Notes under the pieces: model-generated
The model's database searches: none
What the model saw: only the letters and a program-made list of their open reading frames with translations
Told to the model about the DNA's origin: nothing
NCBI GenBank assembly: GCA_011772205.1
Contig: WVZY01000008.1
Span: 62,001-126,000 of the forward strand
DNA: 64,000 nt
Source of the DNA: Candidatus Latescibacterota bacterium
Lineage (GTDB): Bacteria > Krumholzibacteriota > Krumholzibacteriia > WVZY01
Direction: 5' to 3'
Shown here: in pieces, positions 52,158 through 61,814 of the stretch
Layout of the letters: every line of letters begins with the position of its first letter
Numbering within the stretch: the first letter of the stretch is position 1
Program-made: the position numbers and the translations under genes

Positions 52158-55100
52158 ACAATCGAATTGGTGTGTTTATCTGTCACTGTGGGGTCAATAT
52201 ATCGACAACTGTGGATGTTGAGGAAGTCACAGAGTTCGCTTCCAAGCAACCGAATGTCGTTGTGGCGCGGAACTACAAGTTCATGTGCTCGGAACCCGGT
52301 CAAGCGATGATCCAGAAGGACATAGGGGAAAACCACCTGGATGCCGTCGTTGTGGCCGCCTGTTCTCCCCAGATGCACGAACTAACCTTCCGCAACGCAT
52401 GCGAGGAAGGCGGGATCAATCGATACCTCTTCCAGATGTCGAACATCCGCGAGCACTGCTCGTGGATTCATGACAAGAAAACCGCTGCTACGCAGAAAGC
52501 TGAAGCTCTCGTTAACGCGGCGATCCGCAGAGTCGCGTGGCACGAGCCACTCGAACCCACTTTCTCCGAGGTCAATCCGGCTACACTCATCGTTGGGGCC
52601 GGAATTGCCGGCATACAAGCTGCGCTCGAAATCGCGGAATCCGGCAATCCGGTATACCTCGTTGAAAAAGAGTCAACAATAGGCGGGAAAATGGCGAAAT
52701 TCGATAAAACGTTCCCGACGCTGGATTGCGCCGCGTGTATCCTCACGCCGAAGATGGTCTCCATCAGTCACCGCAAGAATATCCACCTTATGACAATGGC
52801 CCATGTGGAGAAGGTTGACGGATTCATCGGGAACTTCAAAGTGACTGTTAGAAAAAAGGCCCGCTATGTAAACGAAAAATGCACCTCTTGCAATGACTGC
52901 GTGGATGTCTGCCCTGTGAAAGTTCCGCATTATTTCGATGAATACCATTCCGAACGAACTGCAATCCACAAGGCGTTTCCACAAGCGGTTCCCAATACGT
53001 ACGTGATCGACAAACAAGAGAAACCTCCATGTATCGAGGCATGTCCCATTCGGCAGGAGGCAGCTGGTTATGTGGCGCTCATTCGAGAAAGGCGGTTCAA
53101 AGAGGCGGCCGAGCTCATCCGGCTGAGGAATCCGCTGCCCGTTGTTTGTGGGAGGGTTTGCTACCACCCGTGCGAGACCGAATGCAATCGCGATTATGTC
53201 GAAAAACCTATAGCCATCCAGTATCTCAAGCGATTTGCTCTCGATTGGGCACGAGAACAAGGCGAGAGTATCGAACCGCCCAAGATTGAACGCCGTGCAG
53301 AAAAGGTTGCGGTCATCGGTTCCGGACCTGCCGGTTTGACCTGTGCGCACGACTTGGCGGCGAAAGGCTACGATGTCGCTGTCTTCGAAAAGCTCTCTGA
53401 ACTTGGAGGGATGCTCCGGGTAGGAATCCCTGCATATCGGCTCCCCCGTCATCTCCTCAAGGAAGAGCTCGATTATTTGAAGAAGCTCGGCATCACGTTC
53501 AAGATGAACGCTGAGTTTGGGAAAAAGATAACGATCAACAGGTTGAAGGAGGAAGGTTACCAGGCGATTTTCCTGGCCGCTGGTGCACACGCGGGTGTGA
53601 CACTCGATATCCTGGGAGAAGGCAGCGAAGGTGTCATCTCCGGCGTTGACTATCTTAGAAGAGTGAACCTCGGGATAGAGAGTCATACAGGCAGGAATGT
53701 GGCTGTCATCGGAGGTGGAAACACGGCCATGGATGCAGCCCGGACAGCGCTCCGTGAAGGTGCTGAAAAGGTAACGATTCTTTATCGCCGGACACGTGCC
53801 GAAATGCCAGCCGCGCCTCATGAAGTCGACGATGCCGAGGAAGAGGGAATCCGCATTCACTATCTAATTGCTCCAACAGCGATTGCCCGAGGGCCCGATG
53901 GGAAACTGGATGTGACGTGCATCAACATAGAGCTGGGCGAACCGGACGCTTCCGGAAGGCGGCGACCCATTCCGATCAAGGGTTCGGAGCATGTCCTCGA
54001 ATTCGATATGGTCATCCCGGCGATCAGCCAGAATCCAGATCCGAAGCTGTTCTCCAATGGAGGGGATCAGCTCAAGAAAAGTAGATGGGGGACAATAGAA
54101 GTCGACGAGGAAAGCCTCAAGACCAACATCGATGGCGTGTTCTCAGGAGGAGACGTCGTACTCGGGCCGTCTACCGTGATCGCTTCGATGGGCGCTGGCA
54201 GACGCGCCGCCGAGTCCATTGACAAATGCATCAATGGGCAACCTCTCGAGAATTTCCAAACTCACATGCCAAAGGAGAGGATCGCTCGAGGCGAAGACTT
54301 CCGGCCGCATTCCTATGCACCCATGTTCAAAGACATCCCCAAATCAGACCGTGTTGGCATGCGCAAGCTCCCCGCTCACGCACGAGTCAAAGGCTACGAC
54401 GAGGTGGAGCTTGGATTTAGTGAAGAAGAAGCGGTGCGGGAAGCATCCAGGTGTCTCAACTGCGGCGTTTGTGTCGAATGCCTTGCCTGCGTCAAGACCT
54501 GCCAGCCAGAAGCCATTGACCACCGGATGCAAAATGAACTCGTTGACATTGAGGTTGGGCAAATCCTTCTCGCAACCGGCTACGATCTGTTCGACGCAAG
54601 TCACGCCGCACAATTCGGCTACGGCAAGCTCGACAATGTCTTATCCAGTCTCGAATTCGAAAGGATGCTGTCTTCCACAGGGCCGACGGGAGGGAAACTC
54701 CTCTGCAAAAACGGGAAGGAACCAAGAGCCATCGGCATTATTCACTGCATTGGATCCAGGGACGAGAACTACCACAAGTATTGCTCGAGAGTTTGTTGTA
54801 TGTATGCCCTCAAGTTCGCACACCTGGTGAAAGATCGTACCGACGCAGAAGTCTATCAGTTTTACATCGACATGCGTGCTTACGGAAAAGGCTTCGAAGA
54901 GTTCTACAACAGGGTTCTCATGGAAGCAGCGACGGTGATCCGCGGTAAGGTTGCCGAGGTTGTCCCATCCGGCCCCACACTAAAAGAACAGGGACACCTC
55001 GTGATTCGGTGCGAAGATACACTGGTATCCAAATTCAGGGAGATCCCGGTCGACATGGTAGTGCTCTGCAACGCGATAGAGCCTACGGCCGATTCCGAGG

Positions 55101-55543
55101 ATATACGGAGGCTCTTCTCCATCTCGCGTTCTCCGGACGGTTTCTACCTCGAACGCCATCCGAAGCTGGATCCAACGGCCACGATGACGGACGGTATATA
55201 CATCGCCGGCTGCTGCCAGGGGCCGAAAGATATTCCGGATACAGTGTCCCAGGCGGCCGGGGCGGCTGCCAGAATGTTGGCGATCATCGCCAAGGGCAAA
55301 GTCGAGCTCGATCCCATCCGTGCGGAGATCCAGGAAGAACTCTGTTCCGGTTGCCGCATTTGCAACAGCCTGTGCCCTTACTTCGCTATTGATTTCGATG
55401 CAGAAAAGAAAATCTCAATAATAAATACCGCTCTCTGCAAAGGATGCGGTACGTGCGTGGCTGCGTGTCCCGCCGCTGCCATCACTGGCAAAGGATTTAC
55501 GAACAATCAAATTTTCGCTGAAATCGAAGGGATGTTGGTATGA
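52154..55543 (+). CDS. hdrA: HdrA with inserted NAD(P)H-binding GltD-like domain
   Basis: A 1129-residue flavoprotein, far longer than plain HdrA (about 650). Order: an N-terminal HdrA domain (IGVFICHCGVNI), an FAD site (LIVGAGIAGIQAALEIAE, ~145) with TLDCAACILTPKM, and a ferredoxin half (CTSCNDCVDVCPV, ~242). Then comes a full glutamate-synthase small-subunit/NfnB-like module (~290-720): PCIEACPIRQEAAGY, FAD loop VAVIGSGPAGLTCAHDLA (~385), NAD(P) loop VAVIGGGNTAMDAARTAL (~515) with LYRRTRAEMPAAP. HdrA resumes with CLNCGVCVECLACVKTC (~766) and ends in two clusters (CSGCRICNSLCP, CKGCGTCVAACP). The ATG overlaps the hdrB stop. It should carry at least two FAD and be the bifurcating core. Confidence 0.93.
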   Translation: MNNRIGVFICHCGVNISTTVDVEEVTEFASKQPNVVVARNYKFMCSEPGQAMIQKDIGENHLDAVVVAACSPQMHELTFRNACEEGGINRYLFQMSNIREHCSWIHDKKTAATQKAEALVNAAIRRVAWHEPLEPTFSEVNPATLIVGAGIAGIQAALEIAESGNPVYLVEKESTIGGKMAKFDKTFPTLDCAACILTPKMVSISHRKNIHLMTMAHVEKVDGFIGNFKVTVRKKARYVNEKCTSCNDCVDVCPVKVPHYFDEYHSERTAIHKAFPQAVPNTYVIDKQEKPPCIEACPIRQEAAGYVALIRERRFKEAAELIRLRNPLPVVCGRVCYHPCETECNRDYVEKPIAIQYLKRFALDWAREQGESIEPPKIERRAEKVAVIGSGPAGLTCAHDLAAKGYDVAVFEKLSELGGMLRVGIPAYRLPRHLLKEELDYLKKLGITFKMNAEFGKKITINRLKEEGYQAIFLAAGAHAGVTLDILGEGSEGVISGVDYLRRVNLGIESHTGRNVAVIGGGNTAMDAARTALREGAEKVTILYRRTRAEMPAAPHEVDDAEEEGIRIHYLIAPTAIARGPDGKLDVTCINIELGEPDASGRRRPIPIKGSEHVLEFDMVIPAISQNPDPKLFSNGGDQLKKSRWGTIEVDEESLKTNIDGVFSGGDVVLGPSTVIASMGAGRRAAESIDKCINGQPLENFQTHMPKERIARGEDFRPHSYAPMFKDIPKSDRVGMRKLPAHARVKGYDEVELGFSEEEAVREASRCLNCGVCVECLACVKTCQPEAIDHRMQNELVDIEVGQILLATGYDLFDASHAAQFGYGKLDNVLSSLEFERMLSSTGPTGGKLLCKNGKEPRAIGIIHCIGSRDENYHKYCSRVCCMYALKFAHLVKDRTDAEVYQFYIDMRAYGKGFEEFYNRVLMEAATVIRGKVAEVVPSGPTLKEQGHLVIRCEDTLVSKFREIPVDMVVLCNAIEPTADSEDIRRLFSISRSPDGFYLERHPKLDPTATMTDGIYIAGCCQGPKDIPDTVSQAAGAAARMLAIIAKGKVELDPIRAEIQEELCSGCRICNSLCPYFAIDFDAEKKISIINTALCKGCGTCVAACPAAAITGKGFTNNQIFAEIEGMLV

Positions 55544-55977
55544 GTGGCTTCGAACCCAAGATCCTTGCATTTCTTTGCAATTGGTGTTCGTACTCCGGGG
55601 CGGATCTTGCCGGCGTTTCCCGTTTGAAGATGCCTCCCAATGTTAGACCTATCCGAGTCATGTGCTCGGGACGTGTTGACCCTGCTTTCGTGCTGAAAGC
55701 ATTCGCCTCCGGAGCGGACGGTGTACTCATTGGAGGATGTCATCCCGGCGATTGCCATTACGCGGAAGGAAACTACAAGGCGCTAAGGCGCGCACTGTTC
55801 CTTCAAAGGATGCTGGAGCTTCAAGGCGTTGATCCCAGACGGTTGAGAATCGAATGGATTTCCGCTTCCGAAGCAGACCGGTATGCCGGAGTCGTAGCGG
55901 ATATGACGGAAATTGTTCGGGCATTGGGGCCGCTGAACCTGGACCGCTGGGAGAAAGTGCGCATTAGAAAGAGATAA
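55540..55977 (+). CDS. mvhD: F420-nonreducing hydrogenase iron-sulfur subunit D-like
   Basis: A 145-residue [2Fe-2S] protein that connects the hydrogenase to HdrA. LAFLCNWCSYSGADLAGVSR, VMCSGRVDPAFVLKAFASGA and IGGCHPGDCHYAEGN contain the conserved Cys residues of the family. Its ATG overlaps the hdrA stop by four bases, so the two are translated together and probably in equal amounts. Confidence 0.96.
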   Translation: MSGFEPKILAFLCNWCSYSGADLAGVSRLKMPPNVRPIRVMCSGRVDPAFVLKAFASGADGVLIGGCHPGDCHYAEGNYKALRRALFLQRMLELQGVDPRRLRIEWISASEADRYAGVVADMTEIVRALGPLNLDRWEKVRIRKR

Positions 55978-55981
55978 AACC

Positions 55982-56941
55982 GTGGGCAAGCCAAAACTAG
56001 CGCTTTACTGGGCGGCCAGCTGCGGAGGATGCGAAATCGCCGTTCTGGACATCGAGGAAAAAATCCTCGAAGTGGATGCGTCTTTCGATATCGTATTTTG
56101 GCCCTGCGCCATGGATTTCAAGGTCAAGGATGTCGAGGCGAAGGCAGATGGAGAGATCGACATCTGCCTGTTTAACGGAGGGATCCGGACCTCCGAAAAC
56201 GAGCATATGGCAAAACTTCTTCGACAAAAATCGAAGGTAATGGTAGCGTTTGGGTCCTGCGCTCATGAAGGATGCATACCGGGCCTCGCCAACCTCTATA
56301 CCCGCGAAGGGATCTTCGAGAGGATCTATTTCGATACCCAAACGACGAACAATCCGGAAAAGGTAATTCCACGGCCAAGCACCAAAGTGCCAGAGGGCGA
56401 GCTGGAGATCCCCGTGTTCAACGAAAGGCTTAAACCACTCGATGGGGTAGTGAAGGTCGATTACTACGTCCCCGGTTGTCCGCCACAACCGCGCCAGGTT
56501 TGGGCAGTCTTAGAACATTTGATTCAAGGAAAACCACCGCCGCCGGTTGGATCGGTGCTCGGAGCCGAAAATAAAACGTGCTGCGACGAGTGCCCTCGCA
56601 CTCGGGAAGAAAAGAAAATACGGAAGTTCTATCGGCTTCACGAAATAACCGTCGATGAAAACAAGTGTTTGATGGATGAGGGAATCATCTGCTGTGGCCC
56701 GGCAACGCGCTCTGGCTGCGGCGCCCTTTGCGTAAGCGCCGGAATCCCATGCAGGGGCTGCTACGGTCCCCCACCGGACTCACCCGATCAGGGTGCCAAA
56801 ATGCTGGCAGCGCTGAGTTCTGTTATCGACTCTCAGGATCCCGACGAAATCCAGGCTATCATTAATACTATCGAGGATCCAGTCGGGACCTTCTACAGGT
56901 TCAGCCTGGCGCACTCAATGATTGAAAGGAATCGGAAATGA
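55982..56941 (+). CDS. mvhG: [NiFe] hydrogenase small subunit (group 3c type)
   Basis: A 319-residue electron-transfer subunit. YWAASCGGCEIAVLDIEE and FGSCAHEGCIPGLANL hold the proximal-cluster ligands together with VPGCPPQPRQVW. The C-terminal half has further clusters (CCDECP, GIICCGPATRSGCGALC, PCRGCYGPPP). There is no twin-arginine signal, so the enzyme is cytoplasmic. The start is GTG, four bases after the mvhD stop, and the end overlaps mvhA by four bases. Confidence 0.95.
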   Translation: MGKPKLALYWAASCGGCEIAVLDIEEKILEVDASFDIVFWPCAMDFKVKDVEAKADGEIDICLFNGGIRTSENEHMAKLLRQKSKVMVAFGSCAHEGCIPGLANLYTREGIFERIYFDTQTTNNPEKVIPRPSTKVPEGELEIPVFNERLKPLDGVVKVDYYVPGCPPQPRQVWAVLEHLIQGKPPPPVGSVLGAENKTCCDECPRTREEKKIRKFYRLHEITVDENKCLMDEGIICCGPATRSGCGALCVSAGIPCRGCYGPPPDSPDQGAKMLAALSSVIDSQDPDEIQAIINTIEDPVGTFYRFSLAHSMIERNRK

Positions 56942-58401
56942 AAAAGCTCTCCATCGATCCTATTACCCGTCTGGAGGGACATGGGAAGATCGACATCTTT
57001 TTGAACGATGAGGGTGAGGTCGCCAACTGTTACTTTCTCGTTCCCGAACTGAGAGGCTTCGAGAAATTCTGCGAAGGGCGGCCTGTAGAGGAACTTCCAC
57101 GCATCCTAACCCGAATCTGCGGCGTTTGCCCCGAAGCGCACCATATGGCTTCAGCCAAGGCTTGCGATGCCGTTTACCATGTCGAGATCCCAAGGGCCGG
57201 GAGATTGCTCCGAGAGCTGATTTATGCTGCGTTCTGCGTGGCGGATCATACCGTCCACTTCTACGCGCTCGGAGGACCGGACTTCGTCGTCGGACCGGAT
57301 GCGCCACCAGCCGAAAGAAATGTCCTCGGTCTCATACGGAAAGTAGGTTTGGAGGCGGGTAAGAAGGTTATTCGCACTCGCTCGATGGTACACGAGATCA
57401 TCGACACCGTGGGAGGGAAAGCGATCCATCCGGTAAGCTCGATACCTGGAGGCATTACAACTCATCTGACCGAAGAGCAGAGGAGTAAGTTCATCGAATA
57501 CGCGAAGGAGATGGTGGAGTTCGGAAAATTCTCAATCAAAGTTGTCGATGACATCGTTCTAGCGAACAAAGCATACGTTGACCTAATCCTCTCCGATACC
57601 TACGCGCACAAGACCCACTCGATGGGCATCGTGGATGAGAACAACCACGTCAACTTTTACGATGGCAAGATCCGCGTAGTTGACACGAAGGGCAAGGAAA
57701 TCCACAAATTCGACGCAAGGGATTACAAGGATGTTCTTGCCGAGCACGTGGAGCCTTGGACATACCTCAAATTCCCCTACATTAAATCCATCGGTTGGAA
57801 GGGATTTATCGACGGTCAGGATTCAGGCGTGTACAAAGCTACTCCGCTTTCCAGGTTGAACGCCGGAGACGGGATGGCCACGCCGTTGGCTCAGGCTGAG
57901 TATGAACGATTCTACGAAACTCTCGGAGGCAAGCCCGTTCACGCCACCCTTGCAACTCACTGGGCGCGGGTCATCGAGCTGCTCTACGCGGCTGAATGGA
58001 CGCTCAACACGCTCCAGGATCCCGAGATCACCAGCACTGAAACACGCGTGATTCCGACTGAAACGCCAGATGAAGGGATTGGTGTGGTGGAAGCACCACG
58101 CGGAACACTTTATCATCACTACATCACGAACGATAAAGGGATCGTTCAGAAGGTCAACCTCATCGTGGGCACCACGAACAACCATGCGGCGATTTCGATG
58201 TCGATAAAGAAAGCGGCGCACGGTTTGATCAAGAAGGGAACCGAGATAACGGACGCCACTCTCAACATGATCGAAATGGCTTTCCGGGCGTACGATCCGT
58301 GTTTCGCATGCGCCACGCACTCGCTTCCCGGGCAAATGCCCCTCGAGTTGAGAATTCGCTCTCCGCAAGGGGAGATCATCGATAGAGTGAAGCGCTTGTA
58401 A
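56938..58401 (+). CDS. mvhA: [NiFe] hydrogenase large subunit (group 3c type)
   Basis: The 487-residue catalytic subunit. The two Cys pairs that bind the NiFe site are ILTRICGVCPEAHHMASAKA near residue 60 and YDPCFACATHSLPG near the C-terminus. After the final His there are 26 residues (from SLPGQMPLELRI), a C-terminal extension to be cut off by the protease encoded next. The combination with mvhD, mvhG and hdrABC puts it in the electron-bifurcating group 3c rather than in the uptake groups. Confidence 0.97.
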   Translation: MKKLSIDPITRLEGHGKIDIFLNDEGEVANCYFLVPELRGFEKFCEGRPVEELPRILTRICGVCPEAHHMASAKACDAVYHVEIPRAGRLLRELIYAAFCVADHTVHFYALGGPDFVVGPDAPPAERNVLGLIRKVGLEAGKKVIRTRSMVHEIIDTVGGKAIHPVSSIPGGITTHLTEEQRSKFIEYAKEMVEFGKFSIKVVDDIVLANKAYVDLILSDTYAHKTHSMGIVDENNHVNFYDGKIRVVDTKGKEIHKFDARDYKDVLAEHVEPWTYLKFPYIKSIGWKGFIDGQDSGVYKATPLSRLNAGDGMATPLAQAEYERFYETLGGKPVHATLATHWARVIELLYAAEWTLNTLQDPEITSTETRVIPTETPDEGIGVVEAPRGTLYHHYITNDKGIVQKVNLIVGTTNNHAAISMSIKKAAHGLIKKGTEITDATLNMIEMAFRAYDPCFACATHSLPGQMPLELRIRSPQGEIIDRVKRL

Positions 58402-58461
58402 CGCTCACCATTAGCGGTCTGGAATGGATCGGCGCACCGGGTAAGAAAGGAAAGGGCCGTT

Positions 58462-58944
58462 GTGACAGCCGAAAAACAGAAGATTCTTGTGCTGGGTCTC
58501 GGGAATCCGATCCTAAGTGACGACGGCGTTGGTATTTTTGCCGTCCGCCAGGCCGCCTCTTTATTCCAGAATCAGCGGGTGACCTTTGAGGAATGTTCGC
58601 TTGCAGGCTTTGGCTTCCTCGATAGAATCACCGGCTACGACAAGCTGATCATCGCAGATGCAGTCCAATGGCAGCGCAGCCCTCCAGGCACGATCATTAC
58701 GCTGGGCCTTGACGATTTAGAGGATGAGCCTCATCTTCGAAACTTCCACACACTGTCGCTCGCAGGCACGCTGAGGCTCGCAGACGAGATGAGCGTGCAA
58801 AGACCACAGGAAATAGTTATATTCGCTGTAGAAGCTGCCGACTGTTCCACATTTTCTGAACAATGCACGCCGGAAGTGCAACCGGCTGTGCTCAAAATAG
58901 CCGAGATGATCGTCGACCAGATAAAAAAGTGGCTTGGATCCTGA
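58462..58944 (+). CDS. hydrogenase maturation protease
   Basis: A 160-residue M52-type endopeptidase that removes the C-terminal extension of the large subunit after nickel insertion. LVLGLGNPILSDDGVGIFAV holds the first metal-binding acidic residue; DKLIIADAVQ and FHTLSLAGTLRLAD follow, with the usual Asp and His. The start is GTG with AAAGGAAAGGG upstream, 60 bases after mvhA. It is placed so that it can act on MvhA alone; no second large subunit is seen. Confidence 0.93.
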   Translation: MTAEKQKILVLGLGNPILSDDGVGIFAVRQAASLFQNQRVTFEECSLAGFGFLDRITGYDKLIIADAVQWQRSPPGTIITLGLDDLEDEPHLRNFHTLSLAGTLRLADEMSVQRPQEIVIFAVEAADCSTFSEQCTPEVQPAVLKIAEMIVDQIKKWLGS

Positions 58945-58964
58945 ACTGTGTGGGAGGAAGCGAT

Positions 58965-59309
58965 ATGCATGAGATAGGGATTGCTCAAAGTATCATCGAA
59001 AAGATCGAAGAAAAATTGCAGGATGTAAAAGTGCCGATAACAATCCTAAACATCACTGTGCTGTTAGGAAAAGCGGCGAATGTGAACGCGGAGTCCTTGC
59101 AGTTCGGATTCGATGTGGCAAAAGAGCCCAGCAGTATTCCCTTTGCCAAACTCGTTATAGAGGAAGAACCGGTCCGTCTTGGTTGCCCCCACTGCCACCA
59201 AAGCTATACAGCAGATGTCATCGAACTGGAATGCCGCCTCTGTGGAAAAGCTCCTTTGAACGTCCTTAGCGGGAGAGATATCCAAATCATCGACATCGAG
59301 TACGAGTGA
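58965..59309 (+). CDS. hypA: hydrogenase nickel incorporation protein HypA
   Basis: A 114-residue nickel metallochaperone. MHEIGIAQSIIEKIEEKL is the nickel-binding N-terminus (MHE), and the zinc site is CPHC with CRLC. GGAGG precedes the ATG. The frame is open upstream into the protease gene, but all HypA proteins begin MHE. The partner GTPase HypB is not encoded in this window; it must lie elsewhere or be replaced. Confidence 0.95.
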   Translation: MHEIGIAQSIIEKIEEKLQDVKVPITILNITVLLGKAANVNAESLQFGFDVAKEPSSIPFAKLVIEEEPVRLGCPHCHQSYTADVIELECRLCGKAPLNVLSGRDIQIIDIEYE

Positions 59310-59379
59310 CCTGTACGGAGTGACCCAAGGCATTCTCCGATTGCTCTTGTGCAATATCGGCTCGTAATCTCTTAATGTG

Positions 59380-59404
59380 AAAAAACCTCGGCAATATCCG
59401 AGAG
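59380..59404 (-). terminator. intrinsic terminator of the DUF885 gene
   Basis: Read on the minus strand, CTCGG-ATATTG-CCGAG forms a stem of five pairs with a six-base loop and is followed by GTTTTTTC. It starts a few bases after the stop codon of the DUF885 lipoprotein gene. The stem is short but the T-run is good. Confidence 0.6.
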
Positions 59405-59409
59405 ATATG

Positions 59410-61161
59410 TTAAATCCCTACCAATTCCTTTATGAACTTGGGTGGAGGAGAGCCAAAAGACAGCACCCTGTCGTGCATTGCCTTCAGATTACCGGTGCCA
59501 AACTTCGCCTCATATGCCTCCCTTATATCATTGACTTCCGAGATACCAACAAAATAAGTCGAGAGCTGCGCTGACGTGAGAACTGCCCGGCGCCATTTCC
59601 CCGCGGCCTCTCCTTCTTCTTGAAATCCCTCATTCATCATCAGCGCTATCGCTTCTCGCTCCGTCATGCCTGCTGTATGGATTTTCTGGTCAAGGATTGC
59701 ATTGATGATTACTCTGAGCAGCATTTTCAACTGCTGCATTTTGACTTCCGGACCACCGAATCCTTTTTCCACCATCAGCTGCTCGCTGTACACCGCCCAC
59801 CCCTCGATAAACGTCCCGCTGTTGAATATGGCGCGAATCATCGTTGGGGCACGGAATTTATTCGAGTGCATGATCTGCAGATAATGGCCCGGCATCCCCT
59901 CATGAACGCTTAGATTGCGGAGCATATACTTGTTGTACTCCCGGAAAAAAGATGTCACCCGCTCTTTGGACCAGTCATCGGGCGTGGGCGAGATGGAATA
60001 GAATGTTTTTGCATCCTCTTCGAAAGGACCGGGGGCATCGCAATGGGCAACGGCCACACCACGTTGGTACTCGGGCATAACGATGAGTTCGATCGGTTCT
60101 GTAGGAATCGTCACCAGATCGTGAGCTCTCACAAAATCCGTGCATTCCTTCAGGTAGATCCGTGCAAACGAGACAATCGTTTCATTGTCAGGGCGATCAT
60201 CGGCGAGTTTATCGAGTACGGATTTGACCACATGTTTCCTATCGGCCAGCTTTACAGGATCTTTTTGCCCTGGATAAAACTTACGAAACAGAGGAAGAGC
60301 CGTTTCATAGATCAATTCCTGTGTTGTTTTGAGTTCCGCCTGAGCACGCTGCAGAATTTCTTCCTTAGAAAGACTGGATGCAAGCGCATAGCGAAGTTTC
60401 TTGCGATACTTGTCGTCACCGAGACGAAAGTCGCCGTCGGACCGGAGTAGGAGTTCCTCCTCCAACCACAAGCCGTAGGATTCCAGCGCTTCGACGGCCC
60501 GCTTTTGTACCGGTTCGACGTCGCTCTTGAGTTCGGGCACCTGATCGAGGAAAGTCTTTAGCTCTTCGCGAATCAAGGTTATTGTGCCTTTGTTCTGCAG
60601 GATAGCCGTTTCCGTGTGAACTCGTGGGGGATTCTTCAAATTCATCTTGGCGAAGACAATGCGATCGGGGATTTCTTGCAACCTCCCTTTGACGTGCAAC
60701 AACCTGTCTTTTAGCGGCGCAAAATCGCGGGCTATCAGGTCATAGATAGCCCCGCCAGCATTATAAACGCGTGGGTTCCATTCGTATCCCCGGAGTGTGT
60801 CCAGCTCGAATATCATCCGCTGGACATTGTGCTTCATAATCTCGTGATCAATGCGATTCACCTGGCTCAGGCGGGCGACATTGATGGAACCAAGCGAATC
60901 GAGGTACGCTCGATGGAGATTCAATCTCGTTTCGATACCGGCTGTGCTGTAATCATTCAGTCGATCATCGTACCGATGATCGCCGAGATTCGTGGCCCAT
61001 TCGGGATACACTGCAAGCAGACGTTCGATATAATTGTTCGCCAAGGCTTCAAATTTGGCATTTTCACTTTGCGTTGGTGCGCACGCGAACAATGAGAGAG
61101 CCGCCGTAAGGCGCAACAAAAATAGAAAACGCATCTTTCGAGATCTATTTTTCTCAACCAT
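59410..61161 (-). CDS. DUF885 family metallopeptidase-like lipoprotein
   Basis: A 583-residue protein with a basic N-terminus and a lipoprotein signal (FLFLLRLTAALSLFAC). The DUF885 zinc-type motif is LSVHEGMPGHYLQIMHS (HExxxGH), with ALMMNEGFQEEGEAAGKWRR and GTFIEGWAVYSEQLMVEKGF, all characteristic. I chose the ATG at 61161, with GGAAGG seven bases upstream; it overlaps the end of trmO by eight bases. It probably cleaves peptides in the periplasm; the substrate is unknown. Confidence 0.9.
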   Translation of the reverse strand: MVEKNRSRKMRFLFLLRLTAALSLFACAPTQSENAKFEALANNYIERLLAVYPEWATNLGDHRYDDRLNDYSTAGIETRLNLHRAYLDSLGSINVARLSQVNRIDHEIMKHNVQRMIFELDTLRGYEWNPRVYNAGGAIYDLIARDFAPLKDRLLHVKGRLQEIPDRIVFAKMNLKNPPRVHTETAILQNKGTITLIREELKTFLDQVPELKSDVEPVQKRAVEALESYGLWLEEELLLRSDGDFRLGDDKYRKKLRYALASSLSKEEILQRAQAELKTTQELIYETALPLFRKFYPGQKDPVKLADRKHVVKSVLDKLADDRPDNETIVSFARIYLKECTDFVRAHDLVTIPTEPIELIVMPEYQRGVAVAHCDAPGPFEEDAKTFYSISPTPDDWSKERVTSFFREYNKYMLRNLSVHEGMPGHYLQIMHSNKFRAPTMIRAIFNSGTFIEGWAVYSEQLMVEKGFGGPEVKMQQLKMLLRVIINAILDQKIHTAGMTEREAIALMMNEGFQEEGEAAGKWRRAVLTSAQLSTYFVGISEVNDIREAYEAKFGTGNLKAMHDRVLSFGSPPPKFIKELVGI

Positions 61162-61642
61162 TGACAAACCTTCCGTTCGATTCCATATCGGACAGACGCC
61201 TCAACTTGCTCTCGAGCCAGCCAATCCGGATGTTTTGAGCCGCATCGAAATCCGGCACATATGGCTTGATATCCAACAATGGAGTGCCATCAACGATGTC
61301 AACGTCCGAAATATAGAGAGCCGCTTCTTCGATCTCGATGAGCCGGACAACCGAAATACCTATTGGATTCGGCCGTCTCGGAGCCCGAGTCGCAAAAAGG
61401 CCCCGTCGTGTATCGTCCAGGAAGGGGATAACGGTCAGATCAAAACCGGTAGATAGGTGAAGGTGATAGATCAAGATGATATGCGAAAACCCATCCAGAT
61501 CCTGAAGCGCAGCCTTGTATTTAACGTCAACCTCGACCGTTCCCTCGATCCCACGAGCCGCTGCGGGCTGTATCGGCATTCCTGCGATTTCTTTAAACGG
61601 TGAATGAACAACGCCGATTGGCTCGTAGCATATGGTTTTCAC
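61154..61642 (-). CDS. trmO: tRNA (N6-threonylcarbamoyladenosine37-N6)-methyltransferase TrmO
   Basis: A 162-residue beta-barrel methyltransferase that adds the methyl group of m6t6A37 in tRNA. YEPIGVVHSPFKEIAGMPIQ, FSHIILIYHLH, FATRAPRRPNPIGISVVRLI and DGTPLLDIKPYVPDFD are the family's signatures. The length suits the archaeal-type short form without a C-terminal domain. The start is GTG with GGGAGG upstream. The gene was formerly called tsaA or yaeB. Confidence 0.94.
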   Translation of the reverse strand: MKTICYEPIGVVHSPFKEIAGMPIQPAAARGIEGTVEVDVKYKAALQDLDGFSHIILIYHLHLSTGFDLTVIPFLDDTRRGLFATRAPRRPNPIGISVVRLIEIEEAALYISDVDIVDGTPLLDIKPYVPDFDAAQNIRIGWLESKLRRLSDMESNGRFVNG

Positions 61643-61814
61643 GCGGCACCTCCCAAAGCAAAATCAACCCATCAACCATATCACACAGCTCCTTTACTGT
61701 CCTTTTTTTCTTGCGCTGAATCCCTCAATAATCGAAAATCTCAGCTGCCAAAGAGCTACTCGATTCGGTGGCGCGAACAACCACAACCTGTACCATTACC
61801 TAACCTCTTGACTT

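Noticed and set aside
52673-53860. 395-codon minus-strand open frame inside hdrA
   Set aside because: The plus-strand HdrA-GltD protein is continuous and motif-rich here; the antisense frame is a by-product of its codon use.
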